The notes: generated by a model not told the origin, from the letters alone. A stretch of DNA of 15,106 nucleotides from DATGFK01 sp040007395 (GCA_040007395.1 JBDTVG010000061.1:1-15106), one strand, 5' to 3'. Shown: positions 1-7,411, numbered from the stretch's first letter. Program-made: numbers and translations.

Positions 1-231
1 GTCTTTCTTCAAAATGAGGGAACATGCATCCTATCCTTCATTTATTGATGCTTTCAACTTCTTGCTCACGCGCCGGATGATGCGTTACAGCACTGGCAAT
101 AGCCACCTGCTTTGTGCGACACTTGCTTGCGCTCCCGTTGGGTTCATTTGTCTGTTGGCTACTTTCAGTGTACCTAACAGGAGTTTTTCTGCCTCTCTTT
201 ATCAAATGGCTTCTTATCCATTACGAAAACA
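1..231. other. Left-end stretch with no convincing gene
   Basis: These 231 bases lie downstream of the aldehyde dehydrogenase stop codon and hold nothing I can name. A minus-strand frame is open from 220 to a TGA at 38-40 (60 codons, rich in Arg, Lys, Gln and Ser), but it has no ATG/GTG start with a ribosome binding site and follows directly on a TAA. A plus-strand frame from 14 to 247 runs into the dehydrogenase gene antisense and looks like chance. Either could be a gene relic. I see no strong hairpin with a T-run that would terminate the upstream operon. Confidence 0.4.
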
Positions 232-1827
232 CTACATATCCCGCTGAGTCCACTCGCCATCGATCAAGCGCCAAGTATGCCCCGTAGGATTCTTATCCTG
301 CAATTCGGGCGGCAAGCGCTGTGGACGCACATTGTCATATGAGTACAACGCCGCAAAGCGCAGCATCGACGCGGGAATACCCACTGAGGTAAAGCCGGGA
401 TGTCCAGTCGCCGGATATGGCCCACCGTGATTCATGGCAGGGCTAACCGCTACGCCTGTCGGCATTTTATCGTTGAGCAAGCGCCCGACTTTGGGACGCA
501 GCACTGGCTCCAACTGGGCATAGAGCGCATCGTCACTCCCCTGCCTATCGCTATAAATGCTGCCTGTCAGATTGCCGTCGAGATGGCGGGCGATCTCGAT
601 CAACTGCACTTCGTCGCGGGCTACCACAAGCAGCGATACCGCGCCAAACGCTTCGGTTTGCAGCGCGTCGGCGTGCTGGTCAAAAATATCGCCCGAAACG
701 CGCAGTAGAGTGTTCTGGAAAGCAAAGCCGAAATCGCTCACTGCCTTGCCGCCAACCAACACTTCCGCGCCATGCTGCTGCAAAATCTCAATAGAATCTG
801 CAATATTACGCGGCCCACGCTCACTGAGTAAGATCCCGGCGGGCTTCGACTGGAAACTCTCGCTGGCAGCGTTGACAAAAGCCTGACCTTGCTCATTATC
901 CACCAGCACGACCATACCGGGGTTGGTGCAGAACTGCCCTGCCCCAAGCAAACATGAGGCTGTGAAGTCAGCAGCGATGTCCTGTCCGCGTTCGGTAAGC
1001 GCACCCGGCAGCACGAAGATCGGATTGACGCTGGACATTTCCAGATAAATTGGCTTACCCGCTTGATCAGCGGCGGCCTTGAGGCGCATCCCGGCGTTGC
1101 GACTGCCAGTGAAGCCTGTCGCACCGATTAGCGGGTGTGAGACTAAGGCAAAGCCTACCTCAGCGGGCATGTGATAGATCAACTGAATCATCGCATCCGG
1201 CAAGCCCGTTGTCCGTACCGCCTCGAAAGCCGCCTCTGCCAAGAGCCGAGTTGTGCCGGGATGGCCTAAGTTTGCTTTAGCGATGACCGGATTACCCGCT
1301 GCAATCGCCGCCGCGAAGTCGCCCCCGGCAACAGAATTAAACGCGAACGGAAAGTTATTGGGGCCAAAGACGACAACCGCGCCATTCAGCGGAGCAAACA
1401 TTGAACGGATGTTGGCTTGGGTATCGATGTTGGCGTGTACCCACGAACGGCTGCGGGCCGCTGCTGCTGCTTGCCGCAACTGATTTGTCGTGCGGGGCAG
1501 TTCTGTCGCACTTAACCTCGTTGCTTTGGGGTAGGCCGTTTCGAGATGCGCCATCTCAACCAGTGCCTCAGCGCGCGCCTCGATATTGGCGGCGAACGCT
1601 TCCAGAAAATTGGCGAGGTGGTCGGGCGAAAGCGAGCGCAGTGCAACTACGGCTTCTTGTGCCGCCCGGATCGCCAATTCCACATCGGCAAGGCTGGAGA
1701 CCGGATATTCATCGGGTAGCGCGGTTTGGGTAGCGGGATTCATCGCCGTGAAGGAGCCAACGGGGGAGTCCGCGCTGCGCCACTCACCCGCGATCAGGAC
1801 TGGCTGTAGTGCCAGTTGTAAAGTCAT
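232..1827 (-). CDS. Aldehyde dehydrogenase, alpha-ketoglutaric semialdehyde dehydrogenase type
   Basis: A 531-residue NAD(P)+-dependent aldehyde dehydrogenase. Visible hallmarks are the cofactor-site segment GPNNFPFAFNS (about residues 155-165), Lys184 in VIAKANLGHP, the general-base Glu263 in YLEMSSVNP, and the catalytic Cys300 in GQFCTNPG. The AxNLGHPGT and LEMSSVNP wording is typical of the 2,5-dioxovalerate (alpha-ketoglutaric semialdehyde) dehydrogenase branch, which makes 2-oxoglutarate at the end of glucarate, pentose or hydroxyproline breakdown. The length fits that branch. The ATG start is fixed by AGGAGGA at 1835-1841, seven bases upstream. It is the last gene of the cluster with the MBL-fold and U32-like genes, 64 bases after the MBL-fold stop. 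The family is certain; the exact substrate is inferred from motifs, as no dehydratase or aldolase of these pathways is in view. Confidence 0.9.
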   Translation of the reverse strand: MTLQLALQPVLIAGEWRSADSPVGSFTAMNPATQTALPDEYPVSSLADVELAIRAAQEAVVALRSLSPDHLANFLEAFAANIEARAEALVEMAHLETAYPKATRLSATELPRTTNQLRQAAAAARSRSWVHANIDTQANIRSMFAPLNGAVVVFGPNNFPFAFNSVAGGDFAAAIAAGNPVIAKANLGHPGTTRLLAEAAFEAVRTTGLPDAMIQLIYHMPAEVGFALVSHPLIGATGFTGSRNAGMRLKAAADQAGKPIYLEMSSVNPIFVLPGALTERGQDIAADFTASCLLGAGQFCTNPGMVVLVDNEQGQAFVNAASESFQSKPAGILLSERGPRNIADSIEILQQHGAEVLVGGKAVSDFGFAFQNTLLRVSGDIFDQHADALQTEAFGAVSLLVVARDEVQLIEIARHLDGNLTGSIYSDRQGSDDALYAQLEPVLRPKVGRLLNDKMPTGVAVSPAMNHGGPYPATGHPGFTSVGIPASMLRFAALYSYDNVRPQRLPPELQDKNPTGHTWRLIDGEWTQRDM

Positions 1828-1891
1828 AAAATAATCCTCCTAATTTCTAGCGAAACCCACTGTCAAGGGTACACAAGCTTGTGATGGTTTA

Positions 1892-2863
1892 TCACGAGCG
1901 CACATATTCCAGAATTCGAGGGTTTGTTTGACGCACATGCTCGACAATTATCCAACGATCCAGCAAACGTGCCACATGACCATACAGCGCACTGACTAGT
2001 TCCAGATCCATCGCGGGAGTATGATCCCAGTCGCCAAGCTGCGGGCCGAGTGTCAAGCAAATATCGCGGAGTGACTGGGGTTGTTTCAGCAGGTCAAGCA
2101 GCAGCGTATCGGTGCGGGTGACAAAACGCCGCGACTCATCGCAGAATTCTGCTATCTCCGTACCGCGCTTGATAGGCCAATGGCAGCCCACATAGGTTAT
2201 GATCGGCAAATGCTCGATAAAGCGGATTGTGTTGAGATAGTCGTCCACATGCCAATAGGTGGGGCAAAGTTTCGCCGTGCCATCGAAGCCGATACAAGCG
2301 CTGCCATGAAGCGCATCGGCGGCATAGAGCGCTTTGTTCTTTTCGTCCAGAATCGCGAGATGGCCTTTGGCATGACCCGGCACGCTCAGCACTTCGACAA
2401 CCCAATCGTCACTCAGACGTAGATGCTCACCACCGACGAAGGTTAATGCAATTGGCTCGGCTGTACCACTTTCGGCTTTGACCCATGCCAGCGTATCGCC
2501 CGTGTAGTATATCTGATGGTCGGCGTGAAAAGTTTCATAGCGCAGTCGCAGCAGATTTGCGCCGCTGGCACACGCTTCGCGATCCGGATCGCCGCATGCA
2601 AGCATCGCCGCGGGTGCATTTTGCTTCATGACATGATTGCCGCCTGTATGATCAAGGTCGGGATGGGTGTCGATTATCCATGTCAGCGTCGCTGGGTCGC
2701 CGCCTGCTTCACGCATCTGTGGAACGATGAATTTATCTGGGTCGTTGGTACAGCCTGTGTCGAGTAACACGGAAGCGGTCTCGCCACGCAAATAGATCAG
2801 TTGGAGAAACCGCCCGTTGATTTCCCCTTCGAGCATGTGAACACCTTCAAATAGCGTTTTCAT
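1892..2863 (-). CDS. Metallo-beta-lactamase-fold hydrolase with HxDxDH motif
   Basis: An MBL-fold protein of 323 residues counted from the ATG at 2863. A GTG two codons earlier (2869) is also possible, but AAGAAGA sits better for the ATG. Metal ligands are visible in order: THPDLDHTGG (about residues 66-74), His in VPGHAKGH, Asp in YAADALHG, and His in GCHWP. The first motif reads H-x-D-x-D-H rather than the usual H-x-H-x-D-H, so one standard zinc His is an Asp, as known in some diiron and divergent members of the superfamily. No signal peptide is visible, so the protein is probably cytoplasmic. It lies between the U32-like gene (38-46 bases upstream, depending on the start) and the dehydrogenase, which suggests a lactone- or ester-hydrolysing step in the same catabolic route. 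That role is inference. Confidence 0.82.
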   Translation of the reverse strand: MKTLFEGVHMLEGEINGRFLQLIYLRGETASVLLDTGCTNDPDKFIVPQMREAGGDPATLTWIIDTHPDLDHTGGNHVMKQNAPAAMLACGDPDREACASGANLLRLRYETFHADHQIYYTGDTLAWVKAESGTAEPIALTFVGGEHLRLSDDWVVEVLSVPGHAKGHLAILDEKNKALYAADALHGSACIGFDGTAKLCPTYWHVDDYLNTIRFIEHLPIITYVGCHWPIKRGTEIAEFCDESRRFVTRTDTLLLDLLKQPQSLRDICLTLGPQLGDWDHTPAMDLELVSALYGHVARLLDRWIIVEHVRQTNPRILEYVRS

Positions 2864-2907
2864 AAGCACATCTTCTTTGCCAATCCCAATTGGTGAGGAT
2901 CAATTCA

Positions 2908-3861
2908 TTAAGTGCTCGAAACGCTTGGTTCGGTAATTACCGGGATACCTAGATCGGCTGCCCCCGGTTTGGATGTCACAAAGTCTTTGCCGTAGCGGGC
3001 TAGCATTTCCATGCCGATGGCGGCGCGGTGAACCCGTTCGCGCCCTGTCTGGATAGCGGCTTGTTCGAGATGCACCCCGCTAGGATAGATATTTGGTGCG
3101 TTCCGTAAGCCAAACTTAAGATAGATCGGCGCACCAATACGGATGATCTCTGGTAATTCGTAGTAGCGGGTGAAGCCGCCGAGTCCGTCTGGGCTTTCGA
3201 TATATAGATCGATGGGGATCGAGATCACCTGTCGCAGCGCCGCCAAACGCGCCAGCGAAATATCCGAGGCAACGTTTACCGTATTCATCCCAGCTTCGAC
3301 CAACAGTTTGATGCCAATTGGATTCGCAGCGCCGAGCAACGCCGAGGCTTTGACAACGAGGTTACGCGGTAGGACACCACGTTCGCGAGCCTGCCCGATC
3401 ATCCAGATTAACCCTTCGTCGGCAGGTAACACACTACGTAATCCCAACTCAACACCGCGCACTACATCGCTAAACGCATAGACAAGCTGATCCATACCAG
3501 TCTGCCGCCAACCGAAAATCTTGCCATCGGGGGTGAGCGCTTGTGCTGTACCCTCCCATGGCGCACGCGGCCCGACAAACAGACACACCTCGATACCGTG
3601 ATCAGAGCCAAGCTGAACCATCTCGCGGATTTCAGCATCAGTGAGCAGCATAATTCCGCTGCCCTGCGAGATGCGATGCAGTGTCACTCCAAGCGTTTTC
3701 GCAGTATCCAGCACCGCCCGCAGTGCCGCTGGCCCTTCTACGCTGGGGATTTCCACGCGGTATTGTGCGCCGTCAGGGAAGCGATGCGGCGACGACGGCA
3801 GATCGTGTAGGTCGCCGGGTGGTAGCCCCAGATCTTGCAAAAGTTTTCTGGCTATATCCAC
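2908..3861 (-). CDS. U32-peptidase-like TIM-barrel protein
   Basis: A 317-residue protein whose alternating strand/helix pattern and segments such as RVEIPSVEGP, GIEVCLFVGPRAPWEG, AGMNTVNVASDIS and PIDLYIESPDG resemble proteins usually annotated as U32-family peptidase-like in Actinobacteria and Chloroflexota. I recognise the type from memory of such annotations, not from a diagnostic catalytic motif, so enzymatic activity is not established. The start is GTG at 3861, chosen because AAGGA (3871-3875) lies nine bases upstream. It is the first gene of the three-gene minus-strand cluster. Its upstream region is only 48 bases before the inserted miniature element begins, so its original promoter was displaced or now lies within or beyond that element. 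Alternative reading: a HMGL-like or aldolase-like barrel enzyme in the same sugar-acid pathway. Confidence 0.7.
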   Translation of the reverse strand: MDIARKLLQDLGLPPGDLHDLPSSPHRFPDGAQYRVEIPSVEGPAALRAVLDTAKTLGVTLHRISQGSGIMLLTDAEIREMVQLGSDHGIEVCLFVGPRAPWEGTAQALTPDGKIFGWRQTGMDQLVYAFSDVVRGVELGLRSVLPADEGLIWMIGQARERGVLPRNLVVKASALLGAANPIGIKLLVEAGMNTVNVASDISLARLAALRQVISIPIDLYIESPDGLGGFTRYYELPEIIRIGAPIYLKFGLRNAPNIYPSGVHLEQAAIQTGRERVHRAAIGMEMLARYGKDFVTSKPGAADLGIPVITEPSVSST

Positions 3862-3901
3862 AATAATTGATCCTTGTGATAAAAATTAGAGAAATACTAG
3901 G

Positions 3902-3909
3902 GTTTTTGA
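3902..3909 (+). repeat. Target-site duplication, left copy
   Basis: GTTTTTGA directly abuts the left terminal inverted repeat of the miniature element and recurs exactly at 4137-4144 next to the right one. An 8-bp duplication points to a cut-and-paste DDE transposase. Confidence 0.9.
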
Positions 3910-3928
3910 CTAGCCACCCGACACTGAA
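3910..3928 (+). repeat. Left terminal inverted repeat of the miniature element
   Basis: CTAGCCACCCGACACTGAA, perfectly complementary to 4118-4136. Pairing breaks immediately outside and inside, so 19 bp is the full perfect arm. Confidence 0.92.
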
Positions 3929-4117
3929 CATTTGAGCGATACAAAAGGGCTTGACACATTCAGAAAAGTTGTTTTGAATACCCTATTGTATAAATAAAGG
4001 CGTGAGATATAGATATAATAGACCATTGAATTTGTTGATAGTTAACTCTCCTGTCGGTTTATAAGGATTGCCCAATCCGTTTTGAGCGTTCGTAACCCGC
4101 ATTAACTGGAATATATA

Positions 4118-4136
4118 TTCAGTGTCGGGTGGCTAG
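4118..4136 (-). repeat. Right terminal inverted repeat of the miniature element
   Basis: Reverse complement of 3910-3928. Read on the minus strand it is translated as part of the extended C-terminus of the upstream gene (residues Ser-His-Pro-Thr-Leu-Asn). Confidence 0.92.
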
Positions 4137-4144
4137 GTTTTTGA
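4137..4144 (+). repeat. Target-site duplication, right copy
   Basis: GTTTTTGA, identical to 3902-3909. It overlaps codons Gln-Lys-Pro of the interrupted gene. Confidence 0.9.
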
Positions 4145-4859
4145 TACGGATACTGACGAAAACCTCGCCATTGGTATTTGATGACCGAATTGTTTTCCCC
4201 GCATGGGTCGATGAGTTGTTGATCCGACGTGATAATACTCTGTAGAATTGGAGGTACAAAATCAATTTCTTTAATAGGCAAGGAAGTTTCAAGCCGCCAA
4301 TTGTTAGTTTCGACCCAAAGACCCATAGTTGGGTAGGCAATTGAAATAAGGGAGGGATACATGGGGCTAGGCTTGAATGGATAAACTGCACATGGAGGAC
4401 CCAAACGGCTGATTATATAGCCTAAAGTAATGGCGTTATCACGCGGATGAACATCAACTTCCCAAATCTGGTGATCAGCATTTGAAAGAAGATGTACTAG
4501 TCGAATAGGGCCTTCTGGAACGAAAGCTGTATCAGACTGGTTGGTATTCCAAGTTACACCCGGTATTTGTGTAATGATAGTGCGTGCTTCCTCATAAGTC
4601 GTTTTAAGTGGGACAATGCCCTGATAACAGAGATCATTGTCGCATAGTTCCAATCCCGCGATTGGGTCTGACGATAGACTGCCTATACTGATGGCACAAA
4701 AACTTAGAAGCGAAAAGGTAGCCTAGATGAGGCAAGACATTACCATCAATCGCTTCATTTCATCTTGGACTTCAGACAAACCTTCTCAAATGCAAGTCCT
4801 AATATTATTGGATTACAAGGACGCTGTCGAGAAATCGATTGTTTTTTGAGGGAATGATT

Positions 4860-4924
4860 ATAGGTTTTACCGCACCCAACCTTCTCTATGCGGCAGAGAA
4901 TAGCTAAAGTGAGATAAAACCTAT
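4860..4924 (-). other. Nested inverted repeat between genes
   Basis: ATAGGTTTTA at 4860-4869 is perfectly complementary to TAAAACCTAT at 4915-4924. Inside it, TTCTCT (4882-4887) pairs with AGAGAA (4895-4900) around a 7-base loop. It lies just 3' of the double redoxin gene, so on its minus-strand transcript it could form a branched 3' structure. There is no clean T-run after it, so calling it an intrinsic terminator would be a stretch. Apart from this I see nothing else in the 4759-4939 gap. Confidence 0.4.
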
Positions 4925-4939
4925 TTGGGGATCGTTAGC

Positions 4940-6001
4940 TTATTCGCTCAACAAGGCGTTGATGGCTTCTTCGGTGCGGCTGTAATCGTGTTCGCCAATG
5001 GCAACATAGCGAATCTGTCCGCGCTTGTCGATCAGGTACATCGTTGGCCAATATCGCTGATGATATGCTCCCCAGACCGCGCCATCATTATCCAGCGCGA
5101 CAGCGTACTTGATACCCTCGGTTTTGACAAATTCTTGAACGTTGGCGAGTTCTCGTTCATAACCGAATTCGGGGAAATGATCACCGATGATCACCAAGCC
5201 CTTGTCGCTGTATTTGTCCTGAAACGACTTCATAGCGGGCAGTGTATTCTTGCAGTTATAGCAGCCGAACGTCCAGAATTCCAGCAGCACGACTTTGCCA
5301 TGCAGATCTGCTAAACGCAGTGGCTTATCGCTGTTGATCCATGTATCGTTGGTCAGTTCGGGCGCGGCACCGTATGTATTAGAGAGTAGGGGGTTATCCG
5401 ACATTTTGTAGGGTTTCTCAACCGAAACATTCTCTGGGGCGGGTTCTGCGTTCAATGTGTCTAGTACCTTCGCAATCGTATCATAGCTTCCTTCACCGAT
5501 CTGGCGGTAGCGGATGTGTCCAGCTTTATCGACGATGATAAAGGCAGGCCATGCGTGCATCTCGTAGTCGTTCCACGCTTTGCCGTCGTTATCAATCGCT
5601 ACCGGATAAGTAATCCCATTATCTTTAACGTATTGACGGACATTGTTTACGTCGTGTTCGTAGGCCGTCTCTGGGAAGTGGATGCCGATAAACTCAACAC
5701 CCAGCGGTTTATATTTGGCGTAGTCATCTTTGATATAGGGCAATGTGTTCTGGCAGTTGTAGCAGCCGAATGTCCAGAAATCGAGTAACACAACTTTGCC
5801 GCGCAAATCTGCCAAGCGCAGCGGTTTATCGCTGTTGATCCATGTATCGTTGGTCAGTTCGGGCGCTACGCCACGATCTTGAATAATCTGGGGGTCAAGG
5901 CCGCCTTCGGCGTGAACGGTGTTCAGGCGGGCGAAGGTCACGCCCATCAAGAGAACGGTAGCCACCAGTAACACAGACAATCCTAATTTCACGCGCTGCA
6001 T
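4940..6001 (-). CDS. Exported protein with two tandem TlpA/DipZ-type thioredoxin domains
   Basis: A 353-residue protein: signal peptide or anchor (about residues 1-31, with core LGLSVLLVATVLLMGV) followed by two redoxin domains. Each contains WTFGCYNC(Q/K)NTLP, giving CxxC pairs at residues 80-83 and 247-250, and a cis-Pro segment (HAWPAF at about 150, RYWPTM at about 317). Both repeat APELTNDTWINSDKP at their start. The FWTFGCYNCxNTLP wording resembles the redoxin part of DipZ. The likely role is extracytoplasmic thiol-disulfide exchange or peroxide-linked reduction. I place the start at ATG 6001 because GGGAG lies eight bases upstream; the longer frame begins at a GTG (6031) with no ribosome binding site. 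No membrane electron donor (CcdA/DsbD) is adjacent. The 501-bp spacing between repeats shows an in-frame internal duplication. Confidence 0.88.
   Translation of the reverse strand: MQRVKLGLSVLLVATVLLMGVTFARLNTVHAEGGLDPQIIQDRGVAPELTNDTWINSDKPLRLADLRGKVVLLDFWTFGCYNCQNTLPYIKDDYAKYKPLGVEFIGIHFPETAYEHDVNNVRQYVKDNGITYPVAIDNDGKAWNDYEMHAWPAFIIVDKAGHIRYRQIGEGSYDTIAKVLDTLNAEPAPENVSVEKPYKMSDNPLLSNTYGAAPELTNDTWINSDKPLRLADLHGKVVLLEFWTFGCYNCKNTLPAMKSFQDKYSDKGLVIIGDHFPEFGYERELANVQEFVKTEGIKYAVALDNDGAVWGAYHQRYWPTMYLIDKRGQIRYVAIGEHDYSRTEEAINALLSE
5325..5866 (-). repeat. Internal direct repeat of the redoxin gene (501-bp period)
   Basis: Bases 5325-5365 and 5826-5866 are an identical 41-bp stretch spaced 501 bp, exactly 167 codons. 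Both encode APELTNDTWINSD with the same synonymous codons. The surrounding sequence is similar but diverged, so this part is either under strong constraint or kept alike by gene conversion. Confidence 0.85.
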
Positions 6002-6057
6002 AAGTTTTCTCCCAAATTCACGAGTGATCACTTTGAGGATAGCGCCTGTTTCTTACA

Positions 6058-6078
6058 AAAACCTTGCTCGGCGGTTTT
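6058..6078 (-). terminator. Weak terminator-like hairpin after the TPR gene
   Basis: On the minus strand AAAACC, a 9-base loop and GGTTTT followed by TTG make a 6-bp stem that overlaps the TPR gene's stop codon. The stem is mostly A-U, so termination would be partial at best and read-through into the redoxin gene is likely. Confidence 0.3.
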
Positions 6079-7411
6079 ATTGCCAGTTCAGCTTGTTTTC
6101 CTCAAATACTTGCTGGGCGCGGGCGATCACCTTTTCAAGACCCTGCGGTGGATTGGGAATTTGTTTGAGAGTGTCTAGCCCTTCGCTGAATCGTTCGGAA
6201 GCAGTGATGTCGAAAGCATAGTCTACAACGGAGTCAAGGGTGTTCAAGGCTTCGTCCATTTTGCCAAGCGCGATCTGTGCCGTCACCATATCGAAGCGCG
6301 CCCACGAGTCAAAGGGATCGCCATCCAGATTACGCGCTGCTACAATAGCAGTTCGTTCAAAGAAATATTTGGCCCGTGCTGGATTGCCCTGCTGTGCGTG
6401 TAGCAATCCCAGCTTGCTCACTGGATACGAGCTTTCCGGCGTAACTCGTTCAGCTTGTTCATAGCAGCGAATTGCATCATCGAGTCGACCCTGCCGCCGA
6501 TATAACCCTGCCAAACTGCCGACCATCGCCTCGCCGTTGATGTCGCGCAGTCGGGGGTTGCTTTCGAGGATCTTGAGCCATAGTTCTTCAGCTTGGGCGT
6601 AATAACGATTGCGTTTGTTGGCTTCGGGTTCGCGTTCACCTTTCATCCGCAGTGCATAAGCCAAGGCCGCTTGCATCGGGGCATAGTCTTCGCCGTGCAT
6701 CGCCTGTTCCAGAAATTGAATCCCCTTGTCAGGATCGCCACGCCGGATATACACATCGCCTAAGAAGTAATTGGCAGCAGCACTTTCGGGGTCTAAGGCA
6801 TGGGCTTCCAAGAGGATTTTTAGTGCGGTATCCAGATCATGTGTATTGATCTGCTGCCGCCCCAATTGCAACAGCGCCAATGACCGGATCGCGTTGTCGC
6901 CCTGACGGAGCATTCCATCCATCTTCTGTGTGATGGTCATCTCAAAGGCATCAAGCGTCTCGCGGCGCTTCTGGATTTCGTCGCCCATCTCCGAACGCAT
7001 ACTGTCTAACTCCGCTTCGGCCTGTTCGAGATCGGTGCGGGCTTGCTCAAGTTTGGTGTGCGAGTCCTCGGCATCTTTACGAACTTCTTCAAGCTGTGAG
7101 CGGTAATCATTGATAGCCCGCAGGCCAGTCGCCGCCCCGACCAGCACAAACGGCACTCCCGCCGCTGTGATCACCAAGCCGACTACTTGCAGGAAGCCCA
7201 ACATCGTATTGACGGTATCGACGGCATGAGTAGCACTGTCATTCGTCATCTGGGCTTGTCGCAGCGCGTCTTGCGCTTGAGCCAACACGACCTCAGGTGC
7301 AACCGCCGTTGGCGTAGGAAGTGGGCCTTGTGCGACGGCTAGTCTGGGCAAACCGAAAGCGATACCGATTAGAGTACAAACCAATAGAAGAAAATATTGT
7401 TCGCGTTTCAT
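6077..7411 (-). CDS. Exported or membrane-anchored TPR protein with coiled coil
   Basis: A 444-residue protein from the ATG at 7411. A longer frame starts at TTG 7471 inside a terminator hairpin and is not credible. Order of parts: a signal peptide-like segment ending AVAQG (residues 1-29), a second hydrophobic segment around residues 70-96 (LGFLQVVGLVITAAGVPFVLVGAA), a charged coiled coil at about 104-170 (repeated EQARTDLEQAEAELDSM style), then tetratricopeptide repeats at about 180-420. Recognisable repeat helices include AAANYFLGDVYIRRGDPDKGIQFL and LAGLYRRQGRLDDAIRCYEQA. The topology suggests a scaffold anchored in the membrane with its TPR domain binding partners, but no partner is evident. 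It is followed by the redoxin gene on the same strand, so the two may share a transcript. Confidence 0.82.
   Translation of the reverse strand: MKREQYFLLLVCTLIGIAFGLPRLAVAQGPLPTPTAVAPEVVLAQAQDALRQAQMTNDSATHAVDTVNTMLGFLQVVGLVITAAGVPFVLVGAATGLRAINDYRSQLEEVRKDAEDSHTKLEQARTDLEQAEAELDSMRSEMGDEIQKRRETLDAFEMTITQKMDGMLRQGDNAIRSLALLQLGRQQINTHDLDTALKILLEAHALDPESAAANYFLGDVYIRRGDPDKGIQFLEQAMHGEDYAPMQAALAYALRMKGEREPEANKRNRYYAQAEELWLKILESNPRLRDINGEAMVGSLAGLYRRQGRLDDAIRCYEQAERVTPESSYPVSKLGLLHAQQGNPARAKYFFERTAIVAARNLDGDPFDSWARFDMVTAQIALGKMDEALNTLDSVVDYAFDITASERFSEGLDTLKQIPNPPQGLEKVIARAQQVFEENKLNWQ

Larger units (their letters stand above)
3910..4136. mobile_element. MITE-like miniature element, 227 bp
   Basis: The element is bounded by perfect 19-bp terminal inverted repeats, CTAGCCACCCGACACTGAA at 3910-3928 and its reverse complement at 4118-4136, and flanked by the identical 8-bp GTTTTTGA on both sides. 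The interior is AT-rich and encodes no transposase, so it would have to be mobilised in trans. A direct TTTGAGCG occurs near both ends (3931-3938 and 4081-4088). Perfect repeats and an intact duplication indicate a fairly recent insertion. I cannot assign the parent insertion sequence family from these ends. It sits between the 3' end of a small exported-protein gene and the catabolic cluster, both on the minus strand. Confidence 0.92.
4102..4758 (-). pseudogene. Broken gene for a small exported protein, tail supplied by the MITE
   Basis: Reading from ATG at 4758 gives MKRLMVMSCLI, then an in-frame TAG (4723-4725), then ATFSLLSFCAISIGSLSSD and about 180 further residues with no other stop until TAA at 4102. 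The pieces on either side of the TAG form one classic signal peptide, so the gene appears broken by a nonsense mutation. Downstream starts in frame are only weak (TTG at 4653). The mature part opens with cysteines in LCDNDLCYQGIVPLKTTYEEA, a pattern I associate from memory with short exported proteins of Anaerolineae, and has no known catalytic motif. The last ten residues (SHPTLNIYSS) are encoded by the miniature element; before insertion the gene would have ended at a TAG now at 3897-3899, only 35 bases before the U32-like gene. Function unknown. Confidence 0.75.

Noticed and set aside
38..220. A minus-strand open frame of 60 codons, Arg/Lys/Gln/Ser-rich, possibly the tail of a transposase or other gene.
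   Set aside because: No start codon with a ribosome binding site, preceded directly by a stop, and no motif I recognise. A frame this short is expected by chance.
14..247. A plus-strand frame of 77 codons at the left end.
   Set aside because: No ribosome binding site or protein-like motif, and it overlaps the dehydrogenase gene's 3' end antisense.
3951..3980. A consensus TTGACA inside the miniature element on the plus strand, as a possible outward promoter.
   Set aside because: No acceptable -10 box at 16-18 bases, and it would drive transcription antisense to the adjacent gene.
3902..4144. CRISPR, riboswitch or attachment-site interpretations of the inverted repeats.
   Set aside because: A single pair of inverted ends with an 8-bp duplication fits transposition fully; there is no repeat-spacer array and no integrase.
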